Of a DNA stretch of 53,172 nucleotides, positions 46,019 to 53,172 are shown in pieces. Source of the DNA: Agrobacterium albertimagni AOL15. GTDB lineage: Bacteria > Pseudomonadota > Alphaproteobacteria > Rhizobiales > Rhizobiaceae. The translations under genes and the position numbers were made by a program. Position 1 is the first letter of the stretch; the number at the start of each line of letters is the position of its first letter. The notes under the pieces were generated by a model. It worked only from the letters and a program-made list of their open reading frames with translations, made no database searches and was not told where the DNA came from. The stretch lies in the NCBI RefSeq assembly GCF_000300855.1, contig NZ_ALJF01000005.1, positions 1 to 53,172 of the forward strand, read 5' to 3'.

Positions 46019-49000
46019 ATGGTACAGCTCAACAAGAACGACCTCGATTTTATTCTGCGTCAAATCAAGATCGCCGAAGCGCATGTCGCAGCCTCGAATG
46101 CCGGGACAGATCCGAGAATTGCACTAGAACAACTCGTCTCGAGCCCGCTCCTGCCTTATGGCTTGCGCACGGTTGATGGTTCATTCAACAACTTCCAGCC
46201 GGGCATGACGCGGTTCGGATCGGCCGATCAGCCGATGGTCCGGCTACTCGATGCCCAGTTCTCCACTGCGGAAGTCAATCCGCGCACTGGTCTTCCGACC
46301 AGCTACGGCCAGCCCTCTGGAAGCGTCTATGACAGCCAGCCGCGCATCATTTCCAACCTTGTTGCCGACCAGTCATTGAGTAACCCGGCTGCCATCTCCG
46401 CAGCACTTGCTTCGGTTGGGATCACGGGTGCCGACGCGCTGACGATCGTGGGAGAGGTCATGCAGCTCCAGGCTGCCGTCAGTCAGGCACAGGCCGCAGT
46501 GGCGACTGCGGCATCATCGGCTTCTGCCGCCCGCACCCAGGCTCAGGCTGTCGTCAACAGTGCGCAGGACACAGTCACTGTTGCCCAGCAGACGGTGATA
46601 GCGCTGCAGGGAGAACTGAGCGCACTTGTCAACGCTGCGGCCCAGGGCTCGGCCGCGTTGACAGCGGCGGAGGCTGCCGTTGTCGCCAACCAGATCGAGG
46701 TGGGAGCCGCTCAGGCCGATGTCGCCGCCAAGCTTGCGCTGATGCAGGAAGCCGGCGATGCTGCTGCCGCGACCCAGAGCGCAGAAAATCTCGCGCTTGC
46801 CAACCTGACGGTTGCAGAAATTGCGCGCAATAACGCTGCGAATGCCTATTCAGCCAATCCGAGCCAAGCCTCGGCCGACGCTTTGGCCCAGGCAACGCTC
46901 GCCTACAACGCGGCTCGCACGGCTTATGAAGTCGCACAGGAGGATGACGAAGCCGCCGATGCGGCACTTGTTCTCGCTCAGGCTGCCCATTCTGCTTCGG
47001 TGACGGTTCTGCAGGGGGAACTCGACCAGCAGGTCGAGCTTGTTGAAGCTGCCGAACTGGCCGAGGCCGGTCACGCGGCAGCAGATGCTGCGGTCGCCGC
47101 AAAGACGGTCGAGTTGAATGATGCAACCCTTGATCTTGCCGAGGCGCAGGCCGATCTCGCCGGCGCACAGGCCTCCTTGCAGGCACTTCCTCAGACCGAC
47201 GCTGCCGCGACCGCGCTCGCGAATGCCGCCGTAGCGGCCGCCAAGGCGGCCGTCATCGCCGAGTTGTCTTCACACGGCGTCGAAATGGACGGCGACAACG
47301 TTTTCATAAAGAATATCGCCGCCGACCTCGGCGATACCGCCTCCTTCAACGGCTTCATGACGATCTTTGGTCAGTTCTTCGATCATGGTCTCGACCTTAC
47401 CACAAAGGGTAGCTCTGGCTCGGTCTATATTCCGCTGCAGCCGGACGATCCGCTCTATGTGGCGGGCAGTCCGACCAACTTCATGGTGTTGACGCGCGCC
47501 ACCAACGCGCCGGGTGCCGACGGCGTCATCGGCACTGCCGACGACGTACGCAACCACACAAATGAAACCACGCCCTGGATCGATCTGAATCAGGTCTACA
47601 CGTCGAACCCGTCCCATCAGGTCTTCCTGCGCGAATATGTGCTGGTCGGCGGAAAGCCTGTTGCCACCGGTCAGATGCTCGAAAGCGTAACCGGTGGCCC
47701 GCCGACCTGGAAGGACATCAAGACCCAGGCGGAACTCGTCCTCGGCATCAAACTGCATGATCTGAACGTTCACGCCGTTCCAGCGGTGCTGACCGATTTC
47801 TACGGCGAATTCGTGCGCGGGGCCAACGGGTTCCCGCAACTCGTCACCCCGACGGGCGCCGTCGAAGGCAATCCTGTTGCGCCAGCCGATGCCATGCAGG
47901 CGGTTTCAGCTGGCCGTGCCTTCCTGAACGATATCGCCCACGACGCCGTGCCTGGTGAGTATGTCATGGCACGCACCGAACAAGGGCAGGCCGTCTACGC
48001 GCAGAAAACAGCGGATACAGACACAGACACCGGTAATGCGCAGGGGCCTGCCAACGTGTTCGGCGGTGTCTCGACCTATGACAACGAGCTCCTCGATCGT
48101 CATTTCATCGTCGGCGACGGTCGCGGCAACGAGAATATCGCGCTGACGGCGACGCACGCCATTTTCCATGGCGAACACAACCGTCAGGTGGAGGAAATCA
48201 AGGCAAGCCTGCTTGCCGGCGGCGATGTTGCCTTCCTGAACGAGTGGCTGCTCACCGATGTCGACACCATGCCCGCGAGCGGTGCCGGTCTGGTCTGGGA
48301 TGGCGAGCGGTTGTTCCAGGCTGCCCGCTTCTCGACAGAAATGGTCTATCAGCATCTCGTCTTCGAGGAGTTCGTTCGCGCTGTTGCTCCGCAGATCGAC
48401 CCGTTCGTTTTCTCCAATTCAGTCGAAATCGACAGCGCGATCTTCGAGGAATTCGCCCAGGTCGTCTATCGGTTCGGGCACTCGATGCTGAACGAGAACG
48501 TCGACATCCTGAAATTTGCCGGTGGTCAGGTCAGAGCGGAAGAAAAGGGTTTGATCGACGCCTTCCTCGACCCGGTGATGTTCGATGCGCAGGGCGTCGA
48601 CGCCCATGCAGCAGCCGGCGCGATCCTGCGCGGCATGACCCGTCAGGCCGGCAACGAAATTGACGAATTCATGACCAGCGCGCTGCGTGACAATCTGGTC
48701 GGCCTGCCGCTCGATCTTGCCGCGCTCAACATCGCCCGTGCCCGTGAAACCGGAGTTCCCTCGCTCAACGAGGCTCGTCGGCAGATCTACGACCAGACGC
48801 AGGACACCTATCTGAAGCCCTATGACAGCTGGGTGGATTTCGCCCAGAACCTCAAGAACCCGCTGTCGATCGTCAACTTTATCGCGGCCTATGGCACCCA
48901 TGCGACGATCCTCTCTGCAACAACAGCCGACGCCAAGCGGGATGCCGCTTGGGATCTGGTGTTCGGAAAGGCAAATGAAACATCCACACAACGCGAGGCT

Positions 49001-52000
49001 CGCCTCGACTTCCTCAACTCCACGGGCTCATGGGCCAATGCTGAAACAGGGCTCAACAAGGTCGACTTCTGGATCGGCGGTCTCGCTGAGGCCTTGATGC
49101 CCTTCGGCGGCATGCTGGGGTCCACCTTCACCTTTATCTTCGAACTGCAGATCGAGAAGCTGCAAAATGGTGACCGCTTCTACTATCTCAGCCGCACCCA
49201 GGGTCTGAACCTCCTGACGGAACTGGAGAGCGACAGCTTTGCCGACCTGATCCGACGCAACACCGATACCGAAGAGGTCGGCCTGCACATCAATGGCGCT
49301 GCGTTCCAGACCGCCGATTACATCATCGAGATGGACCAGTCTCGCCAGTACAACAAAGGTCTCGCAGACAACGGAAGGGCTGATCCGACCCGTGCACCCG
49401 ATGTCATCTCTGCGATCACCGGGACCGACAGCCTCGTCACCCGCGGCCCTGATTACCTCAAGTATAATGGCGGTGAGCATGTGGTACTCGGTGGCACAAA
49501 CCGGTCGGAAACGATCATCGGCGGTGCTGGCGACGACACAATCTGGGGTGAAGGCGGCGATGACCGGATTGAAGGCGGTTACGGCGTTGATCACATCCAT
49601 GGCGGAGACGGCTCTGACGTCATCACCGACAGCGGCACCGATATCGGTGCAGCGGACGTGCTGAAGGGCGAGGGCGGCGACGACTTGATCAATGGCGGCA
49701 TGGGTCTCGACCTGATCTTTGGTGGTGACGGTTCCGACATCCTGGCTGGTGGTTCCGAAGCCAAGAGCATTTTCGGTGGTCAAGGGAATGATTTCATCCG
49801 CGCGGCCTCCGGTGGAGGTGGCGTCGTCTACGGCAACGAAGGCCACGACTGGATGGAAGGTCAGGGGAATATGAACACCCTGACCGGTGACAATTCGGAG
49901 CTGTTCTTCAACTCCCGCGTCATTGGCCACGACATCATGATCTCGGGTGAGAACGATACCGATTTCGATGCCGAATCCGGTGACGACATCATGGTGCAGG
50001 GAATTGGCATCAACCGGAGCAATGGCATGGCCGGCTTCGACTGGACGACCTTCAAGGGCAATGATTACGATGCCGTGGCGGACATGAATGTCAGCATCTT
50101 CGTCAACCAGCAGAACAACATCCTGCGGGACCGCTATGATCTCGTGGAAGGCTTATCCGGCTGGAAGAACAATGACAGCCTCACCGGGCGCGACGTCGTC
50201 GTCGGCGGCTACGATGCAGCTGGCAACGCCGCGCAGGTAAGCCCGGATGCACCGATAGAGAGCTTCTCCAACGCGCTTCTCGAAAAGAACGTCGACAACA
50301 TAACCGGGCTTCGCGAGCTGGTGGCGCATCTCGAGCGCTTCGTTCTCACCAACCCGAACAATGCCAACGGCGACAGCCAGTTGGCTGTAATGGACACGTC
50401 CGACGGTTCCGACATCCTGCTCGGCGGCGGTGGCTCCGACATGATCCGCGGCATGGGCGGCAACGACATCATCGACGGTGACAGTTGGCTCAACGTCCGC
50501 ATTCGTATCGATGCACCCGGAGGTCCTTATACGGCCGACAGCCTGGCCGGCCCGGTCTATCTGGAAGCGGATCTTATCAACGGCATGCTTAAGCCAAATG
50601 CGATTGCGCAGTTGGAAGGTGCGACGCTCGAGAGCCTGCTGTTCAGCCGGACTTTCCGGCCAGGGCAACTGTCCATGGTCCGCGAGATCGTTGACGGCGG
50701 TGGAGCTGCTGATGTCGACACCGCATTCTACTACGACAACTTCGAGAACTATGAGGTCACGTACAACGATGACGGCAGCGTCACCGTTGATCATGTGAAC
50801 CCTACGGCAGGTATTATCGACGCAGTGTCGGGCCGCAACCTTCAGGCGGAGGGTACGGACCGGCTGTTTAATATCGAGAGGATCCAGTTCGCCGACCGGG
50901 TACTCGACCTTCGCAACGTCGCGCCGGAGATTGCGCTCGACGGTTTCGACACCGTGACCCGCGTGTTGGCCGACAATTTTAACACGGCAAGTGGTGGCAA
51001 CAACAACACGGGTACGACCAGCTTCGTTTCAGGCTGGGTCGAGGCGGGCGACGGGAACAATTCGGTCACGGGCGGAAACGTCCAGATCGACCAGAATGAC
51101 AGCAACCAGCTCCGCTTCAATCCGAATGCGGCTGACGGTGCAACGATCACACGATCCCTCGATCTATCGGGCATGCAGTCTGCGTCGGTGTCCTTCAGTA
51201 TTGCAGATGAGGGTATATCAGCAGGCGGCTTTAACGGTGATAATGAAAGGTTGCATTTCGAGTACGCGGCGGATGGCGTGAATTTCGTGGCCGTGGCGAC
51301 TTTCAACGGCAACAATGGTGGCAGCCAGTCGATCACACTGCCAGTTGGTAACGGTTTCACCGCAAATGCCGCCGTTCGTTTCCGTCTCGAAGGAACCCTC
51401 GACAATAACGAGCGCTTCATTGCCGACAACCTGACCATCAACGCCATCGGCACGCAGCCGGTCACGCCGCCCAATCAGGACATAACCAGCACCTTTGTCG
51501 AAGGTCAGTCACCGATTTCGATCGGGTCTCAGCCGCTGATCACCGATGATGGACAGTTGCTGGCTTCGGCTCGGGTGGTTCTTACCAATGCCCAGGCCGG
51601 TGACAGCCTCGCCGTGGGGGGGCTTCCCAACGGCATCACTGCGACGACCACGCAAGCAGGCGGCACGATCGTTGTAACACTTGCCGGCGAAGCTGCGCTT
51701 TCGGCCTATCAGGCTGCGATGCAGGCGATCACTTTCGCCAACAGTTCGGACGCGCCGTCCGTCGTTCCGCGTGTGATCGAAGTGACTGTGAATGACGGGC
51801 GCCTCGATAGTGCGCCGGCGACGCATACGGTGACCATCACGCCGGTCGATGATCCGACCATTGCGAACAATGATACGGTCATCACCAATATCAGCCGTGG
51901 CACGGCGATCGTCATTCCGGAGTGGGCGCTGCTCTACAATGACAGCGATCCGGACAATACGCTCGACGTCACCGCCGTGTCCTCGAACGGCCAGGGTGGA

Positions 52001-53172
52001 CTGACTGGCGTCAGCCTCAACAATACGGTGAGACTGGTTACTTTCACCGATCCGACAAATGGCGGTGCCGGCGGCAGCTTCGGCTACACAGCAACGGGGG
52101 GCAACAGCGATACCGCGACAGTGACATTGTCGCAAAATCAGGGCACAACTGGGGGCAACGGCAACCAGATCCTGGCGGGCAACAACAACGCTTCCACCTT
52201 CGACGGTGGAGCCGGCAATGACGTCATTCTGGCCGGTGGCGGTGATGATACGATCAATCAGACGAGCGATCAGGGCCGCGACATTGTCGACGGCGGCACA
52301 GGCAACGACACCTACCGCCTGATCGGGGTGCAAGGTGCCGAGAGGTTCCGCATTTATGCCGTGACCAACAACCAGAACGCATCGCTCGCCGCCATGCTCG
52401 GCACGGCCTTCCTGCCGACGACCGAGATCGTCATCACCCGTGCTCTGGCCAATGGCGTAGAAACAGTGGTCGCCGAACTCGACAACATCGAGGAGATCTC
52501 AGTCAACACGCTGAACGTCTCGCAGAACAACAACAATGGTGGACCGGACGGCGGCACGAGTGGCGGCGACATCATCGAAGTCATCGGCAATTTCGACAGC
52601 ACCAGCCTGAACTACTCGACCATCACCATCGATGGCTCCGCCGGAGACGACGTGGTCGACATCTCGGCCCTGACCTCTGCCCACCGTATCGTCTTCCGCT
52701 CGAACGGCGGCAATGACACGATTGTCGGTGCGCTACGTCCGCAGGATGTCGTCGAAGTGGCCCCGGACGCCAATCCGCAAGACTACAGTGAGAGCGACAA
52801 TGGCGACGGCACGACGACGCTCTCCAATGGCAGCCACTCGCTGACTTTTACCGGACAGGCGCCAATCCTGGTCGGTGCTGGTGAAGGTGAGGACCACGAC
52901 GCCGGCCCGGATGATGACGGTGCTGACGATGACGATATGGTGGTGCCTCCCGCAACGGGCGGCTCACCCCTCACGCTGATCGGCACGGCCGCGGCGGAAG
53001 CGCTTCTTGGCGCGGGTGGTGACGATACGATCCTGGGTGGTGCTGGAACGGATGTTCTGGTCGGTCAGGGCGGCTCGGACATTCTGCGTGGCGAGGATGG
53101 CGACGACGTGGTGTCGGGCGGCGATGGCAATGACGTCATCAATGCCGGCCAGGGCGACGACGAGGTGCATGC
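46019..53172 (+). CDS. Giant animal-type haem peroxidase with RTX calcium-binding repeats (peroxicin-like), 3' end beyond window
   Basis: At least 2384 residues from the ATG at 46019; an in-frame TGA lies 12 codons upstream and the frame is open to the window edge. Peroxidase features: N-terminal part at 1-150; QFFDHGLD with D455 and distal H456; catalytic R702 and E705 in GDGRGNEN, then ATHAIFHGEHNRQV; proximal H821 in YRFGHSMLNEN. An Ala/Gln-rich coiled coil of about 270 residues (about 155-425) is inserted before the distal His. RTX nonapeptides (GGxGxDxxx) lie at about 1168-1330, 1465-1490, 2045-2085 and 2319-2384, with a lectin-like sandwich (about 1650-1805) and Ig/cadherin-like modules (about 1830-2040) between. 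No N-terminal signal is seen, so type I secretion is expected. Such proteins are thought to make hypohalous or related oxidants, or to cross-link surface material. Confidence 0.93.
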   Translation, partial: MVQLNKNDLDFILRQIKIAEAHVAASNAGTDPRIALEQLVSSPLLPYGLRTVDGSFNNFQPGMTRFGSADQPMVRLLDAQFSTAEVNPRTGLPTSYGQPSGSVYDSQPRIISNLVADQSLSNPAAISAALASVGITGADALTIVGEVMQLQAAVSQAQAAVATAASSASAARTQAQAVVNSAQDTVTVAQQTVIALQGELSALVNAAAQGSAALTAAEAAVVANQIEVGAAQADVAAKLALMQEAGDAAAATQSAENLALANLTVAEIARNNAANAYSANPSQASADALAQATLAYNAARTAYEVAQEDDEAADAALVLAQAAHSASVTVLQGELDQQVELVEAAELAEAGHAAADAAVAAKTVELNDATLDLAEAQADLAGAQASLQALPQTDAAATALANAAVAAAKAAVIAELSSHGVEMDGDNVFIKNIAADLGDTASFNGFMTIFGQFFDHGLDLTTKGSSGSVYIPLQPDDPLYVAGSPTNFMVLTRATNAPGADGVIGTADDVRNHTNETTPWIDLNQVYTSNPSHQVFLREYVLVGGKPVATGQMLESVTGGPPTWKDIKTQAELVLGIKLHDLNVHAVPAVLTDFYGEFVRGANGFPQLVTPTGAVEGNPVAPADAMQAVSAGRAFLNDIAHDAVPGEYVMARTEQGQAVYAQKTADTDTDTGNAQGPANVFGGVSTYDNELLDRHFIVGDGRGNENIALTATHAIFHGEHNRQVEEIKASLLAGGDVAFLNEWLLTDVDTMPASGAGLVWDGERLFQAARFSTEMVYQHLVFEEFVRAVAPQIDPFVFSNSVEIDSAIFEEFAQVVYRFGHSMLNENVDILKFAGGQVRAEEKGLIDAFLDPVMFDAQGVDAHAAAGAILRGMTRQAGNEIDEFMTSALRDNLVGLPLDLAALNIARARETGVPSLNEARRQIYDQTQDTYLKPYDSWVDFAQNLKNPLSIVNFIAAYGTHATILSATTADAKRDAAWDLVFGKANETSTQREARLDFLNSTGSWANAETGLNKVDFWIGGLAEALMPFGGMLGSTFTFIFELQIEKLQNGDRFYYLSRTQGLNLLTELESDSFADLIRRNTDTEEVGLHINGAAFQTADYIIEMDQSRQYNKGLADNGRADPTRAPDVISAITGTDSLVTRGPDYLKYNGGEHVVLGGTNRSETIIGGAGDDTIWGEGGDDRIEGGYGVDHIHGGDGSDVITDSGTDIGAADVLKGEGGDDLINGGMGLDLIFGGDGSDILAGGSEAKSIFGGQGNDFIRAASGGGGVVYGNEGHDWMEGQGNMNTLTGDNSELFFNSRVIGHDIMISGENDTDFDAESGDDIMVQGIGINRSNGMAGFDWTTFKGNDYDAVADMNVSIFVNQQNNILRDRYDLVEGLSGWKNNDSLTGRDVVVGGYDAAGNAAQVSPDAPIESFSNALLEKNVDNITGLRELVAHLERFVLTNPNNANGDSQLAVMDTSDGSDILLGGGGSDMIRGMGGNDIIDGDSWLNVRIRIDAPGGPYTADSLAGPVYLEADLINGMLKPNAIAQLEGATLESLLFSRTFRPGQLSMVREIVDGGGAADVDTAFYYDNFENYEVTYNDDGSVTVDHVNPTAGIIDAVSGRNLQAEGTDRLFNIERIQFADRVLDLRNVAPEIALDGFDTVTRVLADNFNTASGGNNNTGTTSFVSGWVEAGDGNNSVTGGNVQIDQNDSNQLRFNPNAADGATITRSLDLSGMQSASVSFSIADEGISAGGFNGDNERLHFEYAADGVNFVAVATFNGNNGGSQSITLPVGNGFTANAAVRFRLEGTLDNNERFIADNLTINAIGTQPVTPPNQDITSTFVEGQSPISIGSQPLITDDGQLLASARVVLTNAQAGDSLAVGGLPNGITATTTQAGGTIVVTLAGEAALSAYQAAMQAITFANSSDAPSVVPRVIEVTVNDGRLDSAPATHTVTITPVDDPTIANNDTVITNISRGTAIVIPEWALLYNDSDPDNTLDVTAVSSNGQGGLTGVSLNNTVRLVTFTDPTNGGAGGSFGYTATGGNSDTATVTLSQNQGTTGGNGNQILAGNNNASTFDGGAGNDVILAGGGDDTINQTSDQGRDIVDGGTGNDTYRLIGVQGAERFRIYAVTNNQNASLAAMLGTAFLPTTEIVITRALANGVETVVAELDNIEEISVNTLNVSQNNNNGGPDGGTSGGDIIEVIGNFDSTSLNYSTITIDGSAGDDVVDISALTSAHRIVFRSNGGNDTIVGALRPQDVVEVAPDANPQDYSESDNGDGTTTLSNGSHSLTFTGQAPILVGAGEGEDHDAGPDDDGADDDDMVVPPATGGSPLTLIGTAAAEALLGAGGDDTILGGAGTDVLVGQGGSDILRGEDGDDVVSGGDGNDVINAGQGDDEVH
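52977..53172 (+). repeat. Last RTX nonapeptide block in the window
   Basis: At least six successive GGxGxDxLx-type units (GAGGDDTIL, GGAGTDVLV, GQGGSDILR, GEDGDDVVS, GGDGNDVIN, AGQGDDEVH) form a calcium-binding parallel beta-roll. The block is cut by the window end and precedes the type I secretion signal expected at the C-terminus. Confidence 0.9.

Noticed and set aside
47270..52333. Several long minus-strand frames opposite the peroxidase/RTX gene
   Set aside because: Val/Ile/Asp-rich frames arise as the complement of Asp-Gly-Asn repeats; the plus frame is continuous and motif-rich.
49500..53172. Tandem DNA repeats or a CRISPR-like array in the Gly/Asp-rich 3' part
   Set aside because: The periodicity is at protein level (RTX nonapeptides); DNA copies are diverged and there are no spacers.

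Overview
The window looks like an alphaproteobacterial, Rhizobiales-type accessory region (Rhizobium, Agrobacterium, Ensifer or Shinella relatives). The support is moderately high GC, dense ABC-importer operons each with its own regulator, a cobalamin-riboswitch-led class Ib ribonucleotide reductase operon, and a giant peroxidase/RTX protein of a type known from rhizobia. I see no rRNA, tRNA, CRISPR array or prophage. Decayed insertion-sequence fragments lie at 200-412 (IS256 family) and about 2470-2641 (IS3 family), and a frameshifted dadA-like remnant lies at about 31755-31987.

Layout. 519-2300 (-) is a GAF-GGDEF-EAL cyclic-di-GMP protein between IS scars. 3093-8584 (-) is an RpiR regulator followed by a ferric-type ABC importer (binding protein, double-length permease, ATPase) and a histidine phosphatase. 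9018-14419 (+) is a NrdR-box promoter, a B12 riboswitch, nrdHIEF and a MetE-like methyltransferase. 14816-20583 (+) is a LysR gene reading without a stop into a second ferric-type binding protein, then permease, ATPase and a Tnr3/DUF4743-like Nudix hydrolase. 21009-22510 (-) is hipBA. 22850-31531 (-) is a FadR/GntR regulator with a peptide/glutathione-type ABC importer, a gamma-glutamyltransferase-like hydrolase and a DUF1028 protein. 32170-33120 (+) is a secreted dienelactone-hydrolase-like protein. 33227-40661 (-) holds two LysR regulators, a fluoroacetate-dehalogenase-like hydrolase, an NMT1/SsuA-type importer, a zinc alcohol dehydrogenase and a dimeric-barrel protein. Divergent from these, 40752-42840 (+) encodes a shikimate-dehydrogenase-like enzyme and an FAD oxidoreductase. 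43104-45037 is a LysR gene divergent from a bile-acid:sodium-symporter-family transporter. From 46019 to the window end (+) runs a more than 2384-residue animal-type haem peroxidase with RTX repeats, cut by the window edge.

How the parts fit. Most of the region is regulator plus importer plus one to three processing enzymes, typical of scavenging and catabolic islands. Both ferric-type importers end, with a four-base ATGA overlap, in an enzyme that cleaves phosphate bonds, which suggests (inference) that phosphorylated or pyrophosphorylated substrates are taken up and trimmed. All four binding-protein genes are followed by a perfect GC-rich stem-loop with no T-tract before the next transporter gene, consistent with extra stability of the binding-protein message. 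The nrd operon combines a NrdR-like box, a B12 riboswitch and two B12-independent enzymes.

Most worth testing: the peroxidase with a roughly 270-residue alanine-rich coiled coil inside its catalytic domain; the two import-and-trim cassettes; the GGT-like enzyme lacking the glutamate-carboxylate arginine beside a DUF1028 protein; the dehalogenase-like hydrolase with Thr in place of the expected triad Asp; and the stop-less LysR/binding-protein junction. No wholly new defence or mobile system was identified.
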